From: Pisolithus tinctorius
Lineage: Eukaryota; Basidiomycota; Agaricomycetes; Boletales; Pisolithaceae
DNA length: 64,000 bases
Reading direction: 5' to 3'
Assembly: GCA_024663395.1 (NCBI GenBank)
Contig: JANFAH010000013.1
Location: 1,302,001 to 1,366,000, forward strand
The position numbers and the translations under genes are program-made. The notes below the pieces were generated by a model. It worked only from the letters and a program-made list of their open reading frames with translations, was not told the DNA's origin and did no database searches. This document shows positions 31,308 to 43,239 of this stretch, piece by piece; the first letter of the stretch is position 1; the number at the start of each line of letters is the position of its first letter.

Positions 31308-32530
31308 TTAGAGGCAACAAAGTAAGTGCAGAGAAGAACTTACAATTGTGTCAAAGACATCTGGAGTACTAAGGATTGGGTGGATTCCCCTAAAAGTGAG
31401 GTCTCTCACAGGGATTACGTGCTTGTCATTTATTGGGAATGTGATGAATGCTGCAAGCTCGTCAGCAGAAGTGATCATGGGCATTGAGATTTCAAGATGG
31501 GAAAGCCGCAGGAGGTATTCCACACACAACAAAATGTCAGAAAAGACATTTTGATTTCTTTCAGGATGGTAGGGATGAAATGTAATGTATAGGCATTGGA
31601 AGTCACTGGGAAGGGTAATTACCTTCAGAAGGGGGAGGATCCTGGTAGCGGGTCCTGTGAGCTTTCGAAGGCAGTGAAGGACAGAATGAGGAGTGATATC
31701 TTCCACAGACATGGTAGGAAAGCTGCAATGGGAGATAGTTAGCTTGGAGATAGCCCAATGCATGATTAGACAGGTAGTGAGGGCACCATACAGGCAAGTC
31801 TGGTCCACCTCCAATTCAATGAGGGAAGGTAGGTTTACCTTGCCAAGGAGTACCACCCACTGTAAAGGACTTAGGCCTGTATTATTAAGCCATAAAATTG
31901 CCAGTGGAACACTTCACAGCACAGAGAGGGTAAATCAGATAGAGTGTGGAAAAAAGAACATAGGCGATGAGATATTGAGAGATGTCAAGGTGCTTGGAAA
32001 CAATTGGGTCATGTGAGGAATACAGATCAAGCCACCAGAAGCACTGCGGCTACTTGCATGAAGTTCAGTACACCTGGAGCCTAGTATACTTTCTAGCAGA
32101 GAACCAAATATGGGGGACATGCCCATTGGATCAATATATAAGTGCAAGTGCACTTGACAGACTGCTTGCATATCCTTGAGGGAGTCGAAGAATGTGCACA
32201 TTGCACCTAGCTTCCATCTGCTTAATGTTTCATTAAGGAAGAGTGCAAACATGCACCTAATTGTCGCCTGCTTAATGTTTGCGAAGACCTGAACCACAAA
32301 GTCTTCACTGGTTTAAATGCAATGTGCCTCCACACAGGGAGGGCATCACAAACTACCTCATTCACATCCAGCCAACCAGCAATCGGCAGCCTGAAGCCTA
32401 CTGAGACAAGATAACAATGACCAGCAACACATTGTAGTCGTTGGGATACTTGGGACAACCTTCGAAGTGAATCTGTGTCCAACAGGTCCACAATTTCCAG
32501 TAGCAGTTCATCTGGAACTCATGACAGACA
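31308..32530 (-). pseudogene. F-box protein, probably with leucine-rich segments
   Basis: The reverse strand near 32510 reads DELLLEIVDLLDTDSLRRLS, a standard F-box helix pair, followed by QVSQRLQCVAGHCYL. F-box proteins recruit substrates to SCF ubiquitin ligases through Skp1. Downstream blocks in other frames (SPIFGSLLESILGSRCTELH at 31935-32297; LPSLIELEVDQTCLYGAL and CVEYLLRLSHLEISMP at 31308-31856) have the spacing of leucine-rich repeats. A 45-bp imperfect duplication at about 32205-32290 breaks the frame behind the F-box. Splice sites between the blocks could not be fixed, so I cannot tell a spliced gene from a damaged one; damage is favoured. Confidence 0.5.
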
Positions 32531-33496
32531 GCAATCTTGGGGCACCTCCTAGATGCTATGAGGAAAGGTCAAATCTTGACATTGCTGGCCACTTACATAT
32601 TTTGCAGGGAGCCTCATGGCATCGTCTTCTGCTGTGCACTTGGGAACCCACCCAAATGACTGCATGAGAGGTTTCACACCAGGATCTGCCTTGCGACCAC
32701 ATATGGGTGGCTGGTGGGAAGTACCCCTCACCTTTTTGTAAGGTGGTCCTGGGGTATCTTCTACTTTGTGTTTGGGAACCTGCCCACACAAATTCTTCTG
32801 TTAACATACCATTTAGTAATAAGAGTGAGAAAATATCTAGTACACACCAGCATGGCTTCACACCTGGTGATGTTGTGCCAGCTATGCAGAGGACACCAGA
32901 GGCTTTATCAGACAACACAATAGACTACCTAACTTGACACTGCACTTGGTCACCTACTGCAACAAAAGCATTGCCAGAATTCAGGACTCTCAATATCAAC
33001 CTTGCCATCAAGGTCGCCCTCATTTGATTGTAATAGTGCTCGTCACCCACTTATGTCACTACATCCAAATTGCAGTAACAGCTGATGGGCCTTTTGTTTG
33101 ACATGTAATATTCCAGAAAACTGCAATATCGCATTGGAGGACAACTAAAAATTAATCGTAGTGGCTAATGAATGACCTAAAGATGCTTAGTTGATTGATT
33201 AAACATGTACATGGGGTTAGTACGTGACCTGCCAGTAGTAACGGGTATGCAGTGTCAGAAATACACCTGAATACATGACTAATTTGAGGGATCTTCCACA
33301 GGGGGGGAGGGGATTCTTTGATGGAAAATTGATGTGTTTTTTGTGTTTGACATGTGTTAGTTATTAAATGCAGTCGCAAAAATGAGTGACTTACTTTGCA
33401 AAAACAAAAGAAAAGAAAAGAACTGACATAATTGCTGCCATCGCAGCAAGATATGCATCAGCAATGATGGTAATGGACCTGGATGTATATGGTTAA
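32531..33496. other. Unassigned region with a diverged internal repeat
   Basis: Segments near 32615-32690 and 32750-32875 resemble each other (CTTGGGAACCCACCCA / TTTGGGAACCTGCCCA; GGTTTCACACCAGG / GGCTTCACACCTGG), an old tandem duplication. No gene is supported. Confidence 0.45.
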
Positions 33497-34320
33497 CTGG
33501 AGCAGCTGTAGATTGTTCGACTCATGTTGGATGCTTAAATCGATGACAGCCACAGTATGAACTACCATCAATAGCAATCATTTGAAGTTTAGGTTTTGCA
33601 TTGATGGTTGCATCGCACTGTCATCGCAGACTACTATGAATATTGATCTAATTCTAGTTCTAATTGCAAAGGCTACTATCAATATTGATGTAAATCTAAT
33701 TCTAATGCTATGGTGTCTAACACTAGAGTGGTGGGCTGCAAGTGAAGACAGTTAATAGAATGCCAAGTATTGAGAAGCAACGACTTACCTGTCGGTGGTG
33801 GAAAGAGGGAAAAGGTGTTCATGAGAAAAGTCATCGTTGATATACTGAACACAACTCACAATCATGTGGTAGCCACAGCAAAGATCACCACCACTAAACA
33901 CAAGCATGTGATTGTGAGTTGTGTTCAGTATATCAACGATGACTTTTCTCATGAACACCTTTTCCCTCTTTCCACCACCTACAGGTAAGCCGTCACTTCT
34001 CAATACTTGGCATTCTATTAACTGTCTTCGCTCGCAGCCCATTAGCATTAGACACTGTAGCATTAGAATAATTAGAATCATATCAGTATTGATAGTAGTA
34101 TGTAGTATTTGCGAAGATGGTGCGATGTGACCATCAACGAGTTAAACTTTTGACATGAGCCAAATAATCTATAATACGAGTGTAGACGAAGATATAATAA
34201 AATTGCATACGCACATTCAATAAAGATAAACACAGTGTACGCTGTTTACTTGGTTATCAATCTGACTACATACCCCTAGACCATTCTTCCATCCTGTTGT
34301 CCACATCAAAAGACACCGCT
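33497..34320. repeat. Foldback repeat, copy 2 (near complete)
   Basis: Left arm 33497-33860 and right arm 33915-34320 fold on each other around a loop near 33865-33912. The inner arms (GTTAATAGAATGCCAAGTA, then AAGAGGGAAAAGGTGTTCAT) are almost perfect, the outer arms more diverged, and the right arm has a deletion relative to copy 1. Identical short peptides on the two strands are a by-product. It resembles a non-autonomous foldback or MITE family; no target duplication could be fixed. Confidence 0.75.
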
Positions 34321-34411
34321 AAAGTTCATACATGTCAACTCTACATCTCTTACTGACGAATTTGATCATTAAATCATTCTCCACAGTGGCCTTCCTATGA
34401 TCTGCCTTTGG

Positions 34412-35802
34412 TCAGTCAGTATTAAGTTGATTGGATAGGCAGTAACTAACCACAACATCATAGGCAAGCTTCACTGTGAAGGCAATGGTGAGTAGTTGCA
34501 TTAAGAATTGTATTGTGGCACATATAGCCCCGAACAGGGCCTGCAACGAGCTTTCTTTCTTCCCTGGCTGTGATTGCAAATCGCTCTTCAGCTTCTTCCA
34601 GACTGTTATCGTATTGTCCGCATTGTTATTGGAAGATGCCGCAACGATCCCTGTATGATCCTCTCCATCATATGTCTGGTACATGTGGGGTAAGATGGTT
34701 TCTACATTTATGGGGATGCTCACCATAATTGTCTGTGTCCATGCTGTCCTTGAGTGCCATAGCACCTGTCGCTTGGTTCCAGTATTCATTTTGAAGATAT
34801 ATACTAACCCATTATCAGATCCCCCAATGATTGTCGTGCCATCCTCTGCGAAGGCTACTTGTTTGGGGTACGTTTTTAGCGGTTTGGTATCATACATCCT
34901 TATGCAGCTTCCGTCATTCAGTCAATGTAGGCTAAATCCACTTATAGCATTGTCTATGATGAATAAACTTCCCATCTTGTTGACACATGCAGAGCCCCTA
35001 GGTACAGGTCAGATCAATTGGTTTTCTGAAACTGAAGATCTCTTACTCACATTGTCATTCCTGTAGACCTTGTTTCAATGACCATCCCATTGTTGCTTTG
35101 TAGAACATGGCTTGCAAAGGGCAATCTCATTAGATCTGTATTTGCGAGTCTCAGGCCTATTGTCTTACATGTCTCCATCATACATCCTGAAAACTATGAT
35201 GTCACAACCTCAGAGGTACACAGCATGTGGAATGGACATCGTTAACTCAATGCTGAAGACGTTTGACAGTTGATTCCTGGAATCTATTGTCCAGGTCTGA
35301 ACTTGTTTGTCCTGCATCGTTACAACGATATGAGTTCCTGTGCTGTTACCTGCATCCAAAGCAATGGCCATGATTTCATGCCCCCCACTAATCCTCCTGG
35401 CAACTACTTCCTTGAATTCGACCACAGTATGTGGGCGCTGCCTCCAGATCAGCAAGTAGCCCAGTCCTGTCCCACAGCACAAGGTTTCCTGTATACTGTC
35501 GTTTTGTGCGAGCCAAGTAATAGTTGTAATGGGATCTTTGGGACTTCACATCTGCAGAGGTTGGGGTAGCTGAACCTCTTTGCATAAGTCCCATACCCTC
35601 AGTCCATCGAAACCTGTTGGCTAATATGCATTGGATTCAAAATAACACTACTGAATTCCTGCCTCCACTTGCCAACAGTGTTCCAGAGTTCGACACTGCT
35701 AGACAGAGGATTGCATCCTGGTGCCCCCACAAGCAGCACCTGAGTGCGTACTTTGTTGGCAACTTGAGAATAGAGCTGAATATCATCGGGTAAATTATTC
35801 AT
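34412..35802 (-). pseudogene. WD40-repeat protein with C-terminal membrane segment
   Basis: Pieces on the reverse strand in order: VANKVRTQVLLVGAPGCNPL (35700-35790), GLGYLLIWRQRPHTVVEF and HEIMAIALDAGNSTGTHIVV then KQVQTWTID (35210-35482), and CIRMYDTKPLKTYPKQVAF with GGSDNGLVYIF and TITVWKKL (34560-34920). The sequence ends in one hydrophobic helix (IQFLMQLLTIAFTVKLAY) before the stop at 34412. This is a WD40 beta-propeller family common in Agaricomycetes, probably membrane-tethered. A TGA sits before LNDGSCIRMYD where Arg is usual. The blocks are in different frames; some changes may be introns. Function unknown. Confidence 0.55.
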
Positions 35803-36686
35803 CAGTAAGGCAAAGTCATTGTCGATGTAAATACATTGTATCTGTTATTGTCTAACAGCTAATTTGCATAATGTTGTAAAGGCATAAACCAAGCATTGCT
35901 AATGTGACAATTTTATTATTATTGCGCCCTCACGACGGTGCCTACCATGGCTAATGGAGGTGCGTTTCCTCCTGACTATGACCATTATGACATTGCCTAT
36001 TATTTCAGGTGAGGTTTAATTATGGGAAGAATGCCCGATCTGATTTTAATAAGGTGAACAAAAAGCTCAACTTGAAATAATAAAGTGGCACAACTAAATT
36101 ACCACCATAACTACAATAGTAGATGCCTGTAATGACAATGGAGGTGCATTTGCCTGGCTGTGCTGGAGACTGATCAGATCTTTTCTTTTGAGTGATTACC
36201 TCCTCCAGACCCATTCTGTTCACCTGGGGCGATTATTGGTGATAGGCCCATACCTCTGCATGCATGTATGTGAGCATGCCTGTGATATCGACTTATTTCC
36301 CATATGGTGATGTGCCCACATTTGACTGCCCCATTTTTGTCTGCTTTTGTTTGCCTAGTGCTGAACTCATTTTTTCCCTCTAACCTCATTCCAGATGTGT
36401 GCTACATGTTGCTGTACTCTGTCATTGTGTCTGCTGATCCCTGACCATGGATGCTTTTGTTCCATGTGACTTTCTATTGTCTTTCCTTTTTTTTTTTGTT
36501 AGGGACTCATGGCACTGATTGCCTCCAATGTAACCCTCTAGGTCTCCAGTTGCACCGCAATTACTAACTCTAACCCATTTTCAATGCCAGGTGCATTTGG
36601 TATCTGTACATGTATGCATTGGATTCCACAATGATAACTAACTGCAGCTACTAGGAGGAGAAAGCACACAAACTGTTGATGGCGAC
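35803..36686. other. No secure gene
   Basis: A short open stretch at 35948 (MANGGAFPPDYDHYDIAYYF followed by a GTGAGG donor) might be a first exon of the gene to the right, but I cannot connect it. Confidence 0.4.
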
Positions 36687-39471
36687 ATGTCGCTTTTTGA
36701 CAACAATAATGACAACAACTTCTGTTTGCAGATGGAAACCAGCAGCAATGCATCCATTGAAGAACAGCTTACCATCAGGCACAGTGAGGATGATGGTAAT
36801 GGCATGTCCATTGCCAACTCATGTACAGATGCTAGTTACAATGCATCCTCCACAGACCAGCTTGCTGCAAGATGTACCATGCCAAAACCAGCAGAGCACA
36901 GCACCACTGCTGGCGTCACCCCTAAACATGAGCCCCTGCATGCCTCAGCTTCCACCACACATACCATGACCACTACATCAACACATCACAAGTGATGCAA
37001 CAAGGGTGATGAACCATGGCCTATTGCGAAGTGTCGTAACAGAGAACAGATTACTCCTACTCACTTCGTCAGCAACTCCAGGGAATGGGAGCAGAATTGA
37101 ACCACCTGAAGGCCAACTTATGTCTGAAAGGGTCGGTGAGTAGCCAACTCTAACCTACTACTTGTCACTGGGGCTGATGGACTATCATGAACATGCCAGT
37201 GCAAACTTGCCACCCTTGAGAAGACTACACAAAACAGCCTTCTCACCACAAAGAATGAGTTTGATTTGCAGAAGAAAGTTCTATCTGATATGCATACTTT
37301 GCTTGCTACTCAAGAACAAGAGCTCTGCAGACTCCAGCATGAAATTCAGGTCAGCCATCACATATCACTGTCTTGGACTGTATTCATGTGAACCAAGGAG
37401 CATCACCAAGAGCGCAGTGTTTTGCGAAACCTCCAAGAAGAGGTTCAGGTGAGAAGTGCATAGCTTTACTTAATATCACACTCATGTGTTCGAAAGGAAA
37501 ACCACAGACAGTGGGAAACTCTTCTTAAATCTCATGACCAGGCACTTACTGTGCTCAGAGATGAAATTCAGGTATGCCATCCTCAGTGCTCTGTCAGGCC
37601 ATTGCTCAATGAATGAAGGAACAACACCATCAGCATGATACCTTACTGGCAGCTCAAAAGGAGGAGTTTTTGAGGTTCCAAAATGAACTGCAGGTGAGTC
37701 GTTGTGGATCACTATACACTCCTGACAGTTTACATCACACTGAAGGAACATGATCGACTACAGGAAATCAAGATAGTGCAACATACTGCTGCTATGGAAG
37801 AGCACTTGCGATCAGAACTGAAGAAGGTTGGTGATGATGTGGTGGTGCACTGCCAAGCAGAGAAAGAGAGGGAATTAGCAGCAATGGTTCAATACAATAT
37901 GCGACATAGACATGTAAGTGAATAAACTATGCAGTTTGTTGGGCAATGCTGACTGCCCTCAGACAATTCAAACAGCATCTCAAGCTGAACCAGTGTGCTT
38001 TCCAGCTGAATCCGAGTCTCCTACCTGCCAGGACAACCAGCCACAAACACCATGACAAGCATCCACTGCACCACTGCCCCAGCATGCACGAACTCCATAT
38101 TTGGACGCTATCAAGAAGATCAAATGAACCTGAGCAGCTTCATGAAGAACCCGCCTCATCAGCATGTCTCACGAGGTAAGTAAGGAAATATATGACTTGA
38201 TATGAATATCTCATGATCAATAGCCTATTGACAATGAAGAGTTCCGATCTACTGCTTCAGAACCTGAGGTATCACAAGCAAACAACAGTGATCCTGTATC
38301 AATGGCAGAGGCAATTGCCAAGGGGGTTGAAGCTGCACTTTGGAAAGTACTTGGTGATGGTGCTATCACTATGCCACAAACAGGGTGGTCACGGCAGTCA
38401 CCTCGAAAACAAAAGGAGGTGGATAAAGAAGTGGAGATAGAGAAGGCTACAGAGCCACGAGGACATCATGATCTTATACTGGTAAGTGACATTGCTAATT
38501 CTGTTCATGTGCTAAACCAGCTGTGATAGAGTGAAGTCCGTCACTTCTTCAAGGAAAAACTCAAAATAAGTCAGGACCATGAATTTATTTTGAACGAAAT
38601 GGCCCCCCCCCCAATGATGTCCATGCATACAAACATGAAGACAGTTCACCACCTGACATGGACTCACCAACTTTTGATCTCATGCAGGGCTATTCCTTGC
38701 TGTGGAATTCTTTCATCATCAACCACCTTCTTGACAAATTTCAGAGATGAGGCAATGAAGAACACTGGCCTGTAATGAAGTTCAATGATTACATGTTGGA
38801 AATCCTATGTGAATGCTACAGAAATCTACGCACGACATGGCAGAAAGCTCAGCCACATATTACAACAAAGGGCACAGCAGAAACTTCTGCTGAGATTGAA
38901 GAATGCTTGGTAGTGGAACAAACCCAGGTACTCAAAAAGGGCAGACAGACCACACAACAACGAAACGTAGGGCATTAATTTTGCTGTTTCATACCGGTAA
39001 CTCAACCTGTTTTAGAAATATCAGCATCGATGTGCCATTCTCGAACATATGGTTGCTCTCAAGAAAGACTCCACGAATGGTGAAGGTGATCTCTGTGCTT
39101 GGCAATGGCTCCTGCAGCTGATCCACACACTGGGTGAGCATGGGATGAGTTCTGAGGACAGCGACATTGACAATAATGTCATGACTATCCTCTGAGTTAA
39201 GAATATGGCATGGCGACACAGTGTCGAATGGGAACTTGATATTATTGACCTCCAGAGACTTGTCGACAATGATGTTTTTGCACCCCAAGGATCAAAGCCT
39301 ATCCAGAGGTTTCGTGCACCTGGAAACCCCCAAAGTTTGCACACTCCAGTTCCGGGCTTACCACAGTCTATCTATGATTCCATTTGGCTTGCTGGGCTTA
39401 CTCACCATGAACAGGACTGCCTGAAAGTATCAGAGGAACTGTTTCCATGGATGGAGATAGCCATTGCCTGA
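36687..39471 (+). pseudogene. Coiled-coil gene with tandem 75-nt exons, agaric family of unknown function
   Basis: The N-terminal part is Ser/Thr-rich (36690-36995). Then comes a run of small phase-0 exons: about 37254-37349, 37398-37448, 37497-37571, 37619-37693 and 37746 onward. Each ends in CAG before GT and encodes a heptad-like unit (ENHRQWETLLKSHDQ; EQHHQHDTLLAAQKEEF; EHDRLQEIKIVQHTAAMEEH). The C-terminal half (38250-39471) matches a conserved agaric family by the blocks AIAKGVEAALWKVLGDGA, LRTTWQKAQPHITTKGTAET, LGEHGMSSEDSD and DNDVFAPQGSKPIQRFRAPG. TGA codons at 38748 and 39193 replace expected Arg codons, so this copy is probably dead. No known enzyme motif. Confidence 0.6.
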
Positions 39472-39989
39472 TACTAGATACCCAATGTAGTGTGTGTACA
39501 TACATATAGATACTAAGAACATCTATGTGAAAATGGATGATCACACTGGGTGATCATTGTGCGACCACAGGGCGATCATTGGGTGACGAACAGGTGACTG
39601 TCAGGCGATTAGTACAGGCTGTGGCAAAACTTCAAGTGTAGGCACATGTAGGAACACTAATTCTAGACTTGAAGTAAAATTTGTTACTGGAATTTTGGCA
39701 GTACTTCATGTATTGTCAGTTATGCAAATTAGGACAAAACTTAAAGTTTCACCCTGCACTGCACATGTTGACATAACTTCCTATCTTGGACAACATCTGC
39801 TATTCAACCATACTTATTGTTTACACAACGATTAGATGTTCGCTCTGACTTCAAACCTGAGCAAACGTGTAGAAAAGGATCTAAACTTCAAGTATGGATT
39901 TTTTCAGTATGCCATCACAAACTCTAAGTGTGAGATTGACATATTGTATTACATATAACAGGATACTATATAGTGGAAAACTCACTGTG
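39472..39989. other. No gene recognised
   Basis: AT-rich sequence. Short degenerate repeats of GGTGATCATTG and GGCGATCATTGGG lie near 39540-39610, without further sign of function. Confidence 0.5.
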
Positions 39990-40123
39990 TCTACATCTCC
40001 TTCCTACTCAGCACCCCTTGGGTCAAGCCTAGGGATTTTCCCTACAGCCTTCCCCTATTCACATGCTACCCAGAGGTAGTGTCTCACATCATTTTGGAGC
40101 CCACCGCAAGGGGTCTGTAGATC

Positions 40124-42252
40124 TGGAAAGGAGATCCTTACAACCCACTTGTCAAAGAACCAAACTTGAAGAGCTCCTAGAGCCCTTCTGCAGACTATCT
40201 ATTTCCTCATCAGAAATCTTAATTCCGGTAGCTGATCCCAGAGATATTTCAGAACCACATTTGTCAGACTCAGATCTCGGTTTAGATGAGATCTTTCAGA
40301 GCCCAGAGTCCCCAGCATTTTACCCAGTGTTTCCAGGAGGCTTTGACTTTGATGAATCCTTCGATCCTCCTGCTGAACATCAAGAACTTTCACCTCCCTC
40401 AGAACTAAATTCTTCATCATCCTCGCCATCCAGAGACTCAGGACTAGCTGCTGAACAGCTCCTCCTTCCTTCCCACTCCCTAATCACAAATTCTGCTATC
40501 ACCCTTTCTACTCAAATACCTGTACAGATTACTCTTGCCTCGACTCTCTCGAATTCCACTCATATCCTTCCCCAAATTCCAATCCAGATCCCTGTACCAC
40601 CCTGCACAATGTCCAGAGCTAGAGACATGCCACTCAGGGGTTCTAACAAAGCCCCAAAGTTTTCCAGTCAAACTGAAGACATCACTCATTACCTTGAAGA
40701 TGTCGAACAACTCTGCATCAAAGCTGGCCTTGACACTGGGAAAGATAAGATCCACTGGGTCATTCATTACACTGACCACAACAAGGCAGAATTTTGGTCC
40801 ACCTTAGATGCTGCCACTGACAGCTTCAATGATTGGGATGTGTTTTCCAAAGAACTCCTGAACTACTATCCAGGAGCCTTGGTGAAAGATCATCACTATA
40901 CCAAAGCTGACCTCAAAACCTTACTCTACCATCAAGTTCAGAAACCTATGGGATCACTGGAAGATCTTGGTAAATATGTCCAGGAATTTTGATGCATCCT
41001 CAGCCTCATCCAGAAGAAGAAGAAGCTTCCTGAGGACTGCATCAATGAGAAATTCCTCAAGGGGTTTCCCCCGAGGTTCCAGAATTCCTTGCTCACATGA
41101 TTGCAACTTTCTGACCTAGATCATGACATCGATGAAGCTTGGGAGTTTGATCTGGTCTACAAGCATGCTAACTACCTGCTCAGCAGAGCAAAACGAAATC
41201 TCCCCCAGCCTGATTCTTCGGCTTTGTTTCCCCAGAACTCTGCACCCCCTTCTTCCTCGACTGTCCCCACTATCTTAAAATGCGAGTATGTCCAAGTCAC
41301 CCAACATCCTACTGACATGTCACCCCCTCAGCAAGGTCAAGAGGGCCAATTCTGTCGCTCTTTTGACCCATGGTGTTTCTTCTGCAGAAGCACTGATGGT
41401 CACCACACAGCAGAGTGCACACTGTGTTGTGAATACATACAAGCTGGGAAATGCACCCTGATAGGGGGAAGAGTATTTATGCCTGATGGTTCTGACATTC
41501 CTAGGACAGCTGCTGGCCAGAACTTTAAAGAAAAGATCAACAACTTGCTCACCATGCACAATTCTATCATTGCCTCAGCAAACCTCGTCTCTGTACAATG
41601 TCCTAGCCAGTCATCGAACTTGTCTCAAGGATGTGATACCCCACCTCATCTTGTCAGCATGATGTTCTTCAGTAATGAAGAAACCACAGAATTTCAGGTT
41701 GACTTACATCCCTCCTCCTACCTAATTGACAAAGAAGTAGAGAGTAATACTGATGAAGAAGACCAGCACACACTGGCAAGAGCTTATGCACAGGTAGAAG
41801 AATTGAAAAATAATATCAAGAAGAAGGTCACTCGTTTCAACAGTGTAGATATTCTGGCTTGCTGTCGGCAAACCCCCACGACAGGTCCAGTGCCCGCTAA
41901 CACATCAACTGCCCCCAGGCCAGTCATTAATTCCATTCCAAACGATCCTGTCCATGTTACAGAGAACCCAGCTATTAGTAAAACTCCGGTTGTCTCTAAT
42001 CCCACAGATCCCAGGAAATCTAAGCCTACAACGATTCCTGCACCCCAATTTCAATACCAGAGCAGCTGCTACCAGACAACTCATAAACCAAGTCTTAGAA
42101 GCAAAGATGGAAATTTCTACCAAAGACCTCTTTGCTGTCAGCCCAGAGATTTGCAAGCAGGTCCAAGAACTGGCCATGACAAAGAAGATTATGATTGGGA
42201 GCTTGGAAATGGCATCAGAAGCTGTGGCATCACCTGCCTGGGCATCCTATGA
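40124..42252 (+). pseudogene. G3 gag
   Basis: The capsid precursor starts near PTCQRTKLEELLEPF, with an acidic Ser/Pro region, then the capsid core (APKFSSQTEDITHYLEDVEQ; DRxxWVIHYTDHNKAEFW-type block; YYPGALVKDHHYTKADL; 40640-41180), and a Cys/His region CFFCRSTDGHHTAEC at about 41380 that fits C-x2-C-x6-H-x3-C, followed by MPDGSDIPR. TGA codons at about 40990 and 41098 interrupt it. A long hydrophilic tail continues to 42252. Start site uncertain. Confidence 0.75.
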
Positions 42253-42255
42253 GTA

Positions 42256-42590
42256 GTACTGGGTCAGAGACACAGAAGGGAAGTGCATAGGCCTCGCTAT
42301 GGCTCCCTTATGTGCTGTCAATGGAATCTTGATGGACAAACTTCACATTGAATGTATTCTGGACAGTGGATGCCAGGTAGTGGCCTTGTGATGGGAATTG
42401 TGGGAAGCCTTAGAGGCCCCCCTCTGTACTGACATGACCATGACTCTGGAGGCCACTAACCAATCCAAAGAAAGCACCCATGGGGTCATAGAGAATGTGT
42501 CCTTGTGCATAGGAAATATCGAAGTGCACCTCCAGATTCAGGTCGTCGACCACACACCATTTGATCTACTTCTCAGGTGACCCTTCTTCT
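42256..42590 (+). pseudogene. G3 aspartic protease
   Basis: Short retropepsin-like domain: ECILDSGCQVVAL (active-site D-S-G kept) and later IQVVDHTPFDLLL, the usual end of the domain. TGA codons follow VVAL and LLR at places that suit Arg. It would process the element polyprotein. Confidence 0.7.
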
Positions 42591-43239
42591 GCCTGCTCTC
42601 CAGTGTCCTATGAGATTCCCCTGATGGAGAACAGTCTCTGGAGATTCATGACCCTAACACGGGTAGACAGGTATTAATTCCAATGTGCCCTCGAAATGGA
42701 CTACAACCCCTTCCATGGTTTGTAAATCACAAAGACAAAGAAGACTACTTTGCATGCAAGGAGATGTGTCACCACATGAAACAACCTGAGCAAGGTTTTT
42801 AGTGGCAGTCAATGACTTGTTTGGATCGTGAGGAGGCCATGATAATGTTTTCTCCATGTGTTCTCTCTACATTTCTGATCCTCCCTTGTTACCTTTGAAG
42901 CCAGCTTCCCTTTCCTCTACAGACACTACTGAAAATTCTGCTGTGGCATTGCTCTATGATTTACAAAGCAACAGTATGCCCCCCATTGATCTGTTCGATT
43001 CTAGTTCTGTTTCTTCAAATGACCCCTTCTTGTTTTCTACTAGCACTACTGTTTCACTACTGACAGTTTCAGCTTTACATTCCACTTACCAGTTCAATCC
43101 CATTCTTCATATTTTAAAGTACAAACCTGTAGTGAAGAAGGTCAGGCCTGTACCAACATCAATGCCTGTGGAATTCTGGGTAGAGCATCAGGAGGCTGGA
43201 GATCCTCTCACAGATTTGCCTGTATTACCTACTCATCCT

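Noticed and set aside
33770..34081. Matching peptides on both strands at the foldback repeat
   Set aside because: By-product of the hairpin; no sign of coding selection.
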